From positions 27,555-91,554 of the forward strand of contig NZ_JAAVNE010000020.1 in assembly GCF_012103215.1 (NCBI RefSeq): a stretch of DNA of 64,000 nt. Direction: 5' to 3'. The DNA comes from Falsiroseomonas selenitidurans. GTDB lineage: Bacteria > Pseudomonadota > Alphaproteobacteria > Acetobacterales > Acetobacteraceae. Numbering within the stretch: the stretch's first letter is position 1; the number at the start of each line of letters is the position of its first letter. The notes under the pieces were generated by a model, which searched no databases, was not told where the DNA came from, and saw nothing but the letters and a program-made list of their open reading frames with translations. Shown here in pieces: positions 55,564 to 63,677 of this stretch. The translations under genes and the position numbers were made by a program.

Positions 55564-55592
55564 TTGCCCAGGGCGACGCCGAACGCTATAGA
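55564..55592 (+). promoter_or_regulatory. Sigma-70-type promoter of the zinc transporter operon
   Basis: TTGCCC (55564-55569) and TATAGA (55587-55592) are separated by 17 bp. Start of transcription is expected near 55599, directly before the palindromic GTTA-TAAC site. Drives the small ORF and znuCB. Confidence 0.6.
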
Positions 55593-55601
55593 GGGTGTGA
55601 C

Positions 55602-55614
55602 GTTATAAGGTAAC
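55602..55614. promoter_or_regulatory. Candidate Zur box
   Basis: GTTATAAGGTAAC has GTTAT/GTAAC inverted arms, close to the GTTATAN-type half sites of alphaproteobacterial Zur operators. It sits at the expected transcription start of a zinc importer operon, a position suited to repression. Confidence 0.55.
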
Positions 55615-55615
55615 C

Positions 55616-55747
55616 ATGCGCCTCCCCCTCCCCCAGTTGCCGCGCGACCCGCTCGACCTGTCCTCCGGCGCCGCTGCGCGGCTGCTGCTGGCGGCCGGCG
55701 TGCTGGCGGCGCTGTGGGCCGCGGTAGCCTGGGCCTTCGCCGCATGA
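55616..55747 (+). CDS. Small single-helix membrane protein before znuC
   Basis: 43 residues: a Pro-rich N-terminus and one membrane helix (ARLLLAAGVLAALWAAVAWA), ATG at 55616 two bases after the Zur-like box with AAGG upstream. The stop overlaps the znuC start in an ATGA, the coupling seen elsewhere in this genome, which argues for translation. Function unknown; may be a regulatory leader or transporter accessory. Confidence 0.55.
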   Translation: MRLPLPQLPRDPLDLSSGAAARLLLAAGVLAALWAAVAWAFAA

Positions 55748-56490
55748 GCGCCGCGCCGCGCGGGCCGGCGGTGGAGCTGGCCAACCTGACGGCGACGCAT
55801 CAGCGCCACCCGGCGGTGCATCACGTCACCGCGCGCTTCGCGCCGGGGTCTCTGGCGGCGATCGTCGGGCCGAACGGGGCGGGCAAGACCACTCTGCTGC
55901 GCAGCATCGCCGGGCTGCACCGGGTGGATGAGGGGCGTGTGGTGCTCTCGGGCAGCCGGGCGCGTGTCGCCCTGCTGCCGCAGCAATCCGGCATGGACCG
56001 CAGCTTTCCCATCCTGTGCCTGGACGTGGTGCTGCAGGGGTTGTGGTCGCGGCTGGGTGCCTTCCGTGCCGCCGGCGGGGCGGAGCGCGACCGCGCCCAG
56101 GCGGCGCTGGAGGCCGTGGGGCTTGGCGGCTTCGCCAGGCGCCCGGTCGCCGCGATGTCCGCCGGCCAGTTCCAGCGCCTGCTGTTTGCCCGGCTGCTGG
56201 TGCAGGATGCCGACCTGATCCTGCTGGATGAGCCGTTCAACGCCGTGGATGCCCGCACCGCCGCCGACCTCCTGGCCGTGCTGCGCCGCTGGCATGGCGA
56301 GGGCCGGACCGTGCTGGCGGTGCTGCACGACCTGGACCTGGTGCAGCGTGAATTCCCCGATTGCCTGCTGCTGGCGCGGGAGGCGATTGCCTGCGGCCCG
56401 ACGGCCGAGGTGCTGTCCGCCGCCAACCGCCTGCGCGCGCGGCGGATGGCGGAAGCCTGGGACGAGGCGGCGCCGGCCTGCGCGGCCTGA
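55744..56490 (+). CDS. znuC: Zinc/manganese ABC transporter ATP-binding protein (ZnuC-like)
   Basis: 248 residues from the ATG at 55744. Walker A GPNGAGKTT, signature MSAGQFQRLLFARLL, Walker B LILLDEPFNAVD, H-loop LAVLHDLDLV. The sequence between, VALLPQQSGMDRSFPI, is the metal-family type. Operon with the permease after it. No substrate-binding ZnuA is in the window. Zinc rather than manganese is inferred from the upstream Zur-like site. Confidence 0.85.
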   Translation: MSAAPRGPAVELANLTATHQRHPAVHHVTARFAPGSLAAIVGPNGAGKTTLLRSIAGLHRVDEGRVVLSGSRARVALLPQQSGMDRSFPILCLDVVLQGLWSRLGAFRAAGGAERDRAQAALEAVGLGGFARRPVAAMSAGQFQRLLFARLLVQDADLILLDEPFNAVDARTAADLLAVLRRWHGEGRTVLAVLHDLDLVQREFPDCLLLAREAIACGPTAEVLSAANRLRARRMAEAWDEAAPACAA

Positions 56491-56494
56491 CGCG

Positions 56495-57358
56495 GTGGAG
56501 TTCCTGTTCGGCCCCTTCCTAGAATTCGGCTTCATGCGCCGCGCCCTGGTGGGATGCCTGGCGCTGGCCGTGGCGGCGCCGCTGCTCGGCGTGTTCCTCA
56601 TGTTGCGGCGCACCAGCCTGACGGCCGAAGTGCTGGCGCATGGCGTGACGCCGGGCATCGCCGCCGGATTCCTGATCGCCGGCCTGTCGGTGCCGGCCAT
56701 GTCGCTGGGCGGGCTGGTGGCGGGATTGCTGGTGGCGGTCGGCGCCGGCGCGCTGTCCCGCGCCACGGGGGGGCGGGAGGATGCGGCGCTGACGGCGCTG
56801 TACCTGATTGCGCTGGCGCTCGGCGTCACCCTGGTGTCGCTGCGCGGCGGGGCGGGGGATCTGACGCATCTGCTGTTCGGCCAGGTGCTCGGGGTGGATG
56901 ACCAGGCCCTGCTGCTGATGGCCGGCGTCGCCACCCTGACCCTTCCGGCCCTGGCGCTCGCCTGGCGGCCCCTGGCGCTGGAGTGCTTCGACCCCGGCTT
57001 CGCCCAGGCCGAGGGCGTGCGCGGCGGGCTGTGGCACGGGCTGTTCCTGGTGCTGGTGGTGCTGAACGTCCTGGCCGCCTTCCAGGCCATGGGCACGCTG
57101 ATGGCGGTGGGGCTGATGATGCTGCCGGCCGTCGCCGCGCGGCACTGGTCGCGCGAATTGTCCGGCATGGCCTATGCCGCGGTGGGGCTGGCGGTGGCCG
57201 CCGCCGGCGCCGGGCTGCTGGCCAGCTTCCACCTGGACCTGCCCTCCGGCCCCGCCATCGTGCTGGCGGCCGGGCTGTTCTGGGCGGTGTCCGTGGTGGC
57301 GGGCCCGGTGGACGGGCTTTGGGCGCGGCTGGCGCGGCGGCCGCACCTGGCGGGCTGA
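56495..57358 (+). CDS. znuB: Zinc/manganese ABC transporter permease (ZnuB-like)
   Basis: 287 residues with a GTG start 5 nt after znuC. Eight or nine helices; RRTSLTAEVLAHGVTPGIAA is the signature of the metal-permease family, and FQAMGTLMAVGLMMLPAVAA the late conserved helix. Pairs with the ATPase upstream. Confidence 0.88.
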   Translation: MEFLFGPFLEFGFMRRALVGCLALAVAAPLLGVFLMLRRTSLTAEVLAHGVTPGIAAGFLIAGLSVPAMSLGGLVAGLLVAVGAGALSRATGGREDAALTALYLIALALGVTLVSLRGGAGDLTHLLFGQVLGVDDQALLLMAGVATLTLPALALAWRPLALECFDPGFAQAEGVRGGLWHGLFLVLVVLNVLAAFQAMGTLMAVGLMMLPAVAARHWSRELSGMAYAAVGLAVAAAGAGLLASFHLDLPSGPAIVLAAGLFWAVSVVAGPVDGLWARLARRPHLAG

Positions 57359-57371
57359 TCACGTCGGCCAA

Positions 57372-57821
57372 TCAGGTTGGGCGGATCTCGAACCAGGTCT
57401 TGGCGTCGCGGGTGAAGCCGGCGGATTCGTAGAAGCGCAATGTCGATTCCTGCCGCGAGCCGGTCGCGAGGCCGATCCTGTAGCAGCCTGCCGCCCGCGC
57501 CTGCGCCACCGCCGCATCCAGCACGGCGCGGCCCAGCCCCTGACGGCGGTGCGCCTCATGCGTCACCACATTCTCGATCAGCGCATAGGGCCGCGCGCCC
57601 CGCGTCAGGTTCGGCACGATCACCAGGGTGCAGCTGGCGACCAGCGCCCCCGCCTGCTCCGCCACCAGGATGTGGATCAGCTCCGAGGCCAGCAAGGCCG
57701 CCCACGCCGCCTCCGCCGCTGCCGGCGCCGGGGTCGGGTCCGCCGGGCTCAGATGGCGGAGGAGCGCCAGAAGGCCAGGCAGATCCTCCGCGCATGCGGC
57801 TCTGACGATAGCCATGCTCAC
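57372..57821 (-). CDS. GNAT family N-acetyltransferase
   Basis: 149 residues with a GTG at 57821 (ATG at 57815 possible). The acetyl-CoA loop is HRRQGLGRAVL, after IENVVTHEA; GCYRIGLATGSRQESTLRFY and ESAGF are the usual closing segment. It overlaps the YqhA gene by 4 nt. Substrate unknown. Confidence 0.9.
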   Translation of the reverse strand: MSMAIVRAACAEDLPGLLALLRHLSPADPTPAPAAAEAAWAALLASELIHILVAEQAGALVASCTLVIVPNLTRGARPYALIENVVTHEAHRRQGLGRAVLDAAVAQARAAGCYRIGLATGSRQESTLRFYESAGFTRDAKTWFEIRPT

Positions 57822-58309
57822 GCCCTCTTCGTCAGCCGGTCCAGCACGCCCAGCGCCACGGCGCCGGCCACGAACATGCCATGGATGGCCAAGCCCCAGG
57901 CCACCTGCCGGTCCTCGTAATTCTGCACCTCCATGAAGATCTGCAGCAGGTGGATGGAGGAGATGGCGATCAGCGCCGAGGCCAGCTTGATCTTCAGGTT
58001 TCCGGCATCGACCTTGGCCGCCCGGCCGCCACCCTCCGGCTCCTCCGACCGGTCGAGGCGGGAGACGAGGCTATCGTAGGAGGAGATGGCGACGGTGACG
58101 ACCAGGGAAGCCACCAGCGCCGCGTCCAGCAGGTGCAACAGGTCCAGCAATTGCTGCGTGTCCCGCCCGGCCAGGGAATTCGAGGCGAAGCTCCACAGTT
58201 TCTTCAGGAATCCCACGGCATAGGCCGCCAGGGCCACGGCCATGCCAAGGAAGAACACCACCAGCAGCCAACGGCTGGCCAGGACGGCTTTGTCGATCAG
58301 GGCCTGCAT
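57818..58309 (-). CDS. YqhA family membrane protein
   Basis: 163 residues from the ATG at 58309. Three to four helices; LVVTVAISSYDSLVSRLDR and IKLASALIAISSIHLLQIFM are YqhA family segments. Function unknown. Divergent from the RidA gene over 66 bp. Confidence 0.85.
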   Translation of the reverse strand: MQALIDKAVLASRWLLVVFFLGMAVALAAYAVGFLKKLWSFASNSLAGRDTQQLLDLLHLLDAALVASLVVTVAISSYDSLVSRLDRSEEPEGGGRAAKVDAGNLKIKLASALIAISSIHLLQIFMEVQNYEDRQVAWGLAIHGMFVAGAVALGVLDRLTKRA

Positions 58310-58375
58310 GTCACCCTCCGCGCAGGCCCCGGTCATGCCCGGTGCCGCGTCGGTTTGGAAGGGGAAGGATCGCGC

Positions 58376-58726
58376 ATGATCACGCGGATGGCGGAGGAAC
58401 AGCGGCTTTCGGGCGCGGTGGCGGGGGGCGGCCTGGTGTGGCTGGCCGGCCAGGTGGCGGATGACGCCAGCCTGGATGCGGAAGGCCAGACGGCGGATAT
58501 CCTGGCGCAGATCGACGCATTGCTGGCGGAAGCCGGCACCGACAAGCGGGCGCTGCTGAGCGTGACCGTGGTGCTGGCCGATATCCGGGACGCCCCGGCG
58601 ATGAACCGCGCCTGGGATGCCTGGATGGACCCCGCCGCCAAGCCGGCGCGCATGACCATCCAGGCCGCTCTGGTCGATCCGCGCTGGAAGGTGGAGATCA
58701 CCGGGGTGGCGCTGGCGCCGGGCTGA
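58376..58726 (+). CDS. RidA family protein
   Basis: 116 residues. SGAVAGGGLVWLAGQVADDA, QTADILAQIDALLAEAGTDK and MNRAWDAWMDPAAKPARMTI match YjgF/YER057c/RidA enamine deaminases. The late arginine that binds the iminoacid in true RidA appears as PARMTIQAAL, so deaminase activity is plausible. Confidence 0.87.
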   Translation: MITRMAEEQRLSGAVAGGGLVWLAGQVADDASLDAEGQTADILAQIDALLAEAGTDKRALLSVTVVLADIRDAPAMNRAWDAWMDPAAKPARMTIQAALVDPRWKVEITGVALAPG

Positions 58727-58857
58727 ACGCTTCATTCGCCGGGTCCCGCGACGGTCGATTTTCACCATTCGCCATCGCGGGGCCTGGACGGGGCCGCCGG
58801 ACTGCCGCAATCCGGCGCGACAACGCCACAGACGGCTCGGGACTGGGACGCAGGAAG

Positions 58858-59844
58858 ATGGATGGCTGGCGCGGCAAGCGCGTTTTGGTGACCGGCGGCG
58901 CCGGCTTCCTGGGCAGCGGGCTGTGCCACGCCCTGGCGGCGGAGGGGGCGCGCGTCGTCGCCCTCGATGCGATGGAGCCGGATGGCGGCGCCAATCCGCT
59001 CAACCTCGAAGGCAGCAACGTGATGCTGGTGCGCGGCGATATCCGCGACGCCGAGCTGCATAGCCTGTGCAACGGCATTGACGTGCTGTTCAACATGGCG
59101 GCGCAGACCAGCCACATGGGCGGCCAACGCGACCCGGTCTCCGACATCGCCATCAACGCGGTGGCGCAGGTGCGGCTGATCGGCGTGATGCGCGAAGCGG
59201 CGCCGAAGGCGACCGTGGTGCACGCCTCCACCCGGCAATTCTACGGCCGCCCGCAATACCTGCCGGTGGATGAGAAGCACACGGTGAACCCGCCGGATGC
59301 CAACGGCGTCTCCAAATGGGCGGGGGAGCAGTACTGGCTGCTGGAAAGCCGGGTGCATCACCGGCCGGTTGTCTCCCTGCGCCTGACCAATTGCTACGGC
59401 CCGCGGCTGCGCATCAAGGATGCCAAGCAGACCTTCCTCGGCATCTGGATCCGCCGGGTGCTGGAGGGCGAGCCCTTCGAGGTGTGGGGCGGGGAGCAGC
59501 TGCGCGACCTGACCTATCTGGACGACGTGACGGACGCCTTCCTGCGCGCCGGGCTGCAGGCGGCGCGGCCGGAGGTGAATGGCCGTGTCTTCAACCTGGG
59601 CGGCCCGCCACCGCTGTCCCTGAAGGAGCTGGCGGAGCGGCTGATCGCCGCCAATGGCGGCCAGGGCAGCTATGTGAACAAGACCTTCCCCGCCGACCGG
59701 GCGCAGATCGACATCGGCAGCTACGCCGCCGACGACCGCGCCTTCCGCGCCGCCACCGGCTGGTGGCCGCGGGTGGATGTGGATGAAGGGCTGCGACGCT
59801 CACTGGACTGGTATCGCCCGCGACTCGCCGAATATATCGCCTGA
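58858..59844 (+). CDS. NAD-dependent epimerase/dehydratase
   Basis: 328 residues. Rossmann loop VTGGAGFLGSGL; the active site reads NGVSK (149-153) where extended SDRs usually have YxxxK, so the catalytic tyrosine is replaced by Asn while Lys153 is kept. The NG(I/V)xK form occurs in a related sugar-nucleotide group, so the change may be a family trait. EVWGGEQLRDLTYLDDVTDA and GGPPPLSLKELAE are the late motifs. The DegT aminotransferase follows 41 nt later; together they fit synthesis of an amino sugar. Confidence 0.85.
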   Translation: MDGWRGKRVLVTGGAGFLGSGLCHALAAEGARVVALDAMEPDGGANPLNLEGSNVMLVRGDIRDAELHSLCNGIDVLFNMAAQTSHMGGQRDPVSDIAINAVAQVRLIGVMREAAPKATVVHASTRQFYGRPQYLPVDEKHTVNPPDANGVSKWAGEQYWLLESRVHHRPVVSLRLTNCYGPRLRIKDAKQTFLGIWIRRVLEGEPFEVWGGEQLRDLTYLDDVTDAFLRAGLQAARPEVNGRVFNLGGPPPLSLKELAERLIAANGGQGSYVNKTFPADRAQIDIGSYAADDRAFRAATGWWPRVDVDEGLRRSLDWYRPRLAEYIA

Positions 59845-59885
59845 CACGCGCCAGAGAATTGTTTGCCTGAGCAGGAGGCATGTCC

Positions 59886-61043
59886 ATGAACGCCACCACC
59901 ATCACCGTGCCCCAGGCCGACCCGGGCGCCGGCTACCGCGCCCAGAAGGCCGAGATCGACGCCGCCGTGGCGCGCGCCCTGTCCTCCGGCTGGTACATCC
60001 TGGGCCAGGAAGGCGCGAGCTTCGAGAAGGAGTTCGCCGCCTGGCAGGGCGCGGGTCGCGCCCCCGGCGCGCGGGACATGCGCGCCGTGGGCTGCGCCAA
60101 TGGCACGGATGCGCTGATGCTGACGCTGCGCGGCATGGGCATCGGCGCCGGCTGCACCGTGGTCACCGTCTCCCACACTGCCGTGGCCACCGTCGCCGCG
60201 ATCGAGATGGTGGGTGCGACGCCGCTGCTGGTCGATATCGACCCGGATACCTTCACCATGGATGCGGAGGAGCTGGTGGCGGTGCTGGCGGACCCGCCGC
60301 CGGGCCTGCCGCCGATCCGCGCCATCATCCCGGTGCATCTCTACGGCCAGGCCTGCGACATGGACCCGATGCTGGCCGCCTGCCGCGAACACGGCGTGAT
60401 GGTGATCGAAGATTGCAGCCAGGCGCATGGCGCGACGCTGGGCGGCCGCAAGGTGGGCACCATGGGCGATGCTGCCTGCTTCTCGCTGTACCCGACCAAG
60501 AACCTGGGTGCGCTGGGCGATGCCGGGGTGATGAGCACGGAAGACGCGGCGCTGGCCGACCGCATCGGCGCCATCCGGCAATATGGCTGGAAGGAACGCT
60601 ACATCAGCGACGGCGTCGGCGTGAACAGCCGGCTGGACGAGGTGCAGGCGGCGATCCTGCGGGTGCGGCTGCCGCTGCTGGACGCGGCCAATGCCCGGCG
60701 CGGCCAGGTGGCCGCGGCCTATGACGCGGCGCTGACCCAGGGCGGGCGCATCGCCCCGCCGGCGCGGCGGATCGATGCCGGCCATGTCTTCCACCAATAT
60801 GTGCTGCGGGTGCCGGATCGGGCGGCGCTGATGGCGCGGCTGCGGGCGGAGGGCATCGCCAGCGCCATCCACTACCCGGCACCGGTGCATCTGCAGCCGG
60901 CCTATCGCGGCCGCACCCCGCTGGGCCCGGCCGGCTGCGCCGAGACCGCCCGCGCCGTGGGCGAGGTGATGAGCCTGCCGATGTTCCCCGAGCTGACGGA
61001 CCAGCAGGTGGAACATGTCTGCGGCGTGCTGCGCCGGCTGTAG
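59886..61043 (+). CDS. DegT/DnrJ/EryC1 family sugar aminotransferase
   Basis: 385 residues; the ATG at 59886 is 9 nt after AGGAGG, better spaced than the ATG at 59880. PLP lysine in FSLYPTKNLGALGDAGVM; CANGTDALMLTL and IEDCSQAHGA are family motifs. It transfers an amino group to a keto-sugar nucleotide. Likely works with the epimerase upstream. Confidence 0.9.
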   Translation: MNATTITVPQADPGAGYRAQKAEIDAAVARALSSGWYILGQEGASFEKEFAAWQGAGRAPGARDMRAVGCANGTDALMLTLRGMGIGAGCTVVTVSHTAVATVAAIEMVGATPLLVDIDPDTFTMDAEELVAVLADPPPGLPPIRAIIPVHLYGQACDMDPMLAACREHGVMVIEDCSQAHGATLGGRKVGTMGDAACFSLYPTKNLGALGDAGVMSTEDAALADRIGAIRQYGWKERYISDGVGVNSRLDEVQAAILRVRLPLLDAANARRGQVAAAYDAALTQGGRIAPPARRIDAGHVFHQYVLRVPDRAALMARLRAEGIASAIHYPAPVHLQPAYRGRTPLGPAGCAETARAVGEVMSLPMFPELTDQQVEHVCGVLRRL

Positions 61044-61055
61044 CCCCCTCGCCCC

Positions 61056-61082
61056 GGCCCACTCCCCGGGGGGGAGTGGGCC
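61056..61082. terminator. Bidirectional terminator hairpin
   Basis: GGCCCACTCCCC (61056-61067) pairs perfectly with GGGGAGTGGGCC (61071-61082) over a GGG loop, between the converging DegT and hom genes. Confidence 0.75.
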
Positions 61083-61090
61083 ATGCAGGT

Positions 61091-62383
61091 CTACAGGGTT
61101 TCAATCCGGATCATCGCCGGCTTTTCCAGCACCGCTTCCAGCGCCTCGATCCGCGCGATGGCCGCCAGCATCTGCGATTCCTGGCAATCATGGGTGGTCA
61201 CCACCACCGGCACCGCCTCGCCGGGCGCACGGCCGCGTTGCAGCATGCTCTCCAGGCTGATGGCGTGGTCGCGCAGCGCGGCGGTCACGTCGGCGATGAC
61301 GCCGGGGCGGTCCAGCACCATCAGCCGCAGGTAGTAGGCACCCACCCGGCTGTCCATCGGGACGGAGGGCGCCTGCGAGAGGTCGCGCCCGGCCACGCCC
61401 CAGACCGGCGTGGCCCGGCCGCGGGCGATGTCGATCAGGTCCGCGGCGATGGCGCTCGCCGTCGGGCCGGCGCCGGCGCCGCGGCCTTCCAGCACCACCC
61501 GGCCGACGAAATCGCCTTCCGCCACCACGGCATTGAACACGCCGTCGACGCGCGCGATGGGATGCGCCACCGGCACCATGCAGGGATGCATCCGCGCCTC
61601 GATCCCCGCTTCGGTGCGCCGGGCGATGCCGAGCAGCTTGATGCGGTAGCCGAGTTCCTCGGCCAGCCGGATGTCGAGGGCGGAGACGCTGCGGATGCCT
61701 TCCACATGCACGGCGGCAAAATCCACCGGCCGGCCGAAGGCCAGCGCCGCCAGAATGGCCAGCTTGTGCGCGGCATCGATGCCGTCCACGTCGAAGGCCG
61801 GGTCGGCCTCCGCATAGCCCAGCTTCTGCGCCTCGCTCAGCGCCTGGGCGAATTCGATCCCGCGCTCCCGCATCTGCGTCAGGATGTAGTTGCAGGTGCC
61901 GTTCAGGATGCCCATCACGCGGCTGATGTCGTTCGCCGCCAGGCCTTCCCGCAGCGCCTTGATGGCGGGGATCCCGCCGGCCACCGCGGCCTCGTAGGAC
62001 AAGACGACGCCCTTGGCCTCGGCCAGTTGCGCCAGCGCCGCGCCGTGCACCGCGAGCAGCGCCTTGTTGGCGGTGACCACGGGCTTGCCGGCGGCAAGCG
62101 CCGCGCGCACGAGGTCGGCAGCCTGGCCCTCGGTGCCGCCGATCGCCTCCACCACCACATCCACATGCGGGTCGTGGGCCAGCGCCACCGGGTCGTCGTA
62201 CCAGCGCAGCCCGGCGATGGAGACGCCGCGGTCGCGGTTGCGGTCGCGCGCGGAAACGGCGGTGACGGCGATGGGCCGGCCGGCGCGGGCCGCGATGGTC
62301 GCCGCATTGTCGCGCAGCAGCGTCAACAGGCCGGCGCCGACCGTGCCGAGGCCGGCGACCGCGACGGAAAGCGGCTTGGTCAT
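61091..62383 (-). CDS. hom: Homoserine dehydrogenase
   Basis: 430 residues from the ATG at 62383. VAVAGLGTVGAGLLTLL binds NAD(P); GGIPAIKALREGLAANDISR and GILNGTCNYILTQM are the catalytic core; a C-terminal ACT domain (YYLRLMVLDRPGVIADVTAAL) suggests feedback control by threonine. It is 22 nt after the aminotransferase in an operon. Confidence 0.93.
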   Translation of the reverse strand: MTKPLSVAVAGLGTVGAGLLTLLRDNAATIAARAGRPIAVTAVSARDRNRDRGVSIAGLRWYDDPVALAHDPHVDVVVEAIGGTEGQAADLVRAALAAGKPVVTANKALLAVHGAALAQLAEAKGVVLSYEAAVAGGIPAIKALREGLAANDISRVMGILNGTCNYILTQMRERGIEFAQALSEAQKLGYAEADPAFDVDGIDAAHKLAILAALAFGRPVDFAAVHVEGIRSVSALDIRLAEELGYRIKLLGIARRTEAGIEARMHPCMVPVAHPIARVDGVFNAVVAEGDFVGRVVLEGRGAGAGPTASAIAADLIDIARGRATPVWGVAGRDLSQAPSVPMDSRVGAYYLRLMVLDRPGVIADVTAALRDHAISLESMLQRGRAPGEAVPVVVTTHDCQESQMLAAIARIEALEAVLEKPAMIRIETL

Positions 62384-62405
62384 GTGCGAGATTCCAATCA
62401 AGCGA

Positions 62406-63629
62406 TCAGGCCGCGTCGGGGGTCTCGATGGGGACCTCGACGGGGCCGGCATTGTCGGCGGTGAGGAAGCTGCGGATGCCGCGCATCGCCTGGCGGATGC
62501 GCTGGCTGTTCTCCACCAGGGCGATGCGGACATGGCCGTCGCCATGCTCGCCGAAGCCGATGCCGGGGGCGACCGCGACCTTTGCCTTGGCCAGCAGCAG
62601 CTTGGAGAAATCGACGCTGCCCAGGTGGCGGAAGCGATCGGGGATCGGTGCCCAGAGGAACATGGAACCGTCCGGAGAGGGCACCTTCCAGCCGGCCGAG
62701 GCCAGGCCCTTCACCATCACGTCGCGGCGTTCGCGGTAGAGTTCGCGCATCTCCGCCACGCAGTCCTGCGGGCCGTTCAGCGCCGCGGCGGCGGCGATCT
62801 GGATGGGGGCGAAGGCGCCGTAGTCCAGGTAGGACTTCACCCGCGTCAGCGCCGAGATCAGCCGCGGATTGCCGGCGGCGAAGCCCATGCGCCAGCCGGG
62901 CATGTTGTAGGTCTTGGACATGGAGGTGAATTCCACCGCCACATCCTTCGCCCCCGGCACTTCCAGGATGGAAGGCGGCACCAGCGTGCCGAAATAGATC
63001 TCGGAATAGGCCAGATCCGAGAGAATGAAGATCTCATGCTTGCGGGCGAAATCGACGATCTGCCGGTAGAAATACAGATCCGCCAGCATCGCCGTGGGAT
63101 TCGACGGAAAATTCACGATCAGCGCGGTCGGCTTCGGCACGGAATGGCGCACGGCGCGGTCCAGCGCCGCCAGCATCTCGTCATCCGGGGTGCAGGGGAT
63201 GGAGCGAACCGAAGCGCCGGCCAGCACGAAGCCGAACTGGTGGATGGGATAGGACGGGTTGGGCACCAGGATGGTGTCGCCCGGGCTGGTGATGGCGGCA
63301 GCCAGATTGGCCAGGCCTTCCTTGCTGCCCAGCGTCGCCACCACCTCCGTCTCCGGGTCCAGCTTCACGTTGAAGCGGCGGGCATAATAGCCGGCCAGCG
63401 CCTTGCGCAGGCCGGGGATGCCCTTGGAGGCGGAGTAGCGATGGGTGCGCGGGTCGGCCACCGCTTCGACCAGCTTGGCCACGATATGCGGCGGCGTCGG
63501 GCTGTCCGGGTTGCCCATGCCGAGATCCACGATGTCCTCGGCGGCTGCGCGGGCCTTGGCCTTGGCCGAGTTCACCTCGGCGAAGACATAGGGCGGCAGG
63601 CGCCGGATGCGGTGGAACTCCTCGGTCAT
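62406..63629 (-). CDS. Class I/II aminotransferase, LL-diaminopimelate/AlaC-like
   Basis: 407 residues. HRYSASKGIPGLRKALAGYY, NFPSNPTAMLADLYFY and the PLP lysine in SMSKTYNMPGWRMGF are typical of the LL-DAP aminotransferase/glutamate-pyruvate (AlaC) group. Its operon position with hom is common in alphaproteobacteria. Specific substrate not decided by sequence. Confidence 0.9.
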   Translation of the reverse strand: MTEEFHRIRRLPPYVFAEVNSAKAKARAAAEDIVDLGMGNPDSPTPPHIVAKLVEAVADPRTHRYSASKGIPGLRKALAGYYARRFNVKLDPETEVVATLGSKEGLANLAAAITSPGDTILVPNPSYPIHQFGFVLAGASVRSIPCTPDDEMLAALDRAVRHSVPKPTALIVNFPSNPTAMLADLYFYRQIVDFARKHEIFILSDLAYSEIYFGTLVPPSILEVPGAKDVAVEFTSMSKTYNMPGWRMGFAAGNPRLISALTRVKSYLDYGAFAPIQIAAAAALNGPQDCVAEMRELYRERRDVMVKGLASAGWKVPSPDGSMFLWAPIPDRFRHLGSVDFSKLLLAKAKVAVAPGIGFGEHGDGHVRIALVENSQRIRQAMRGIRSFLTADNAGPVEVPIETPDAA

Positions 63630-63677
63630 CTTCGTACGGGTCCGTGGGTGGTCGGTTGGCCAGGATAGCGGAAGGGT

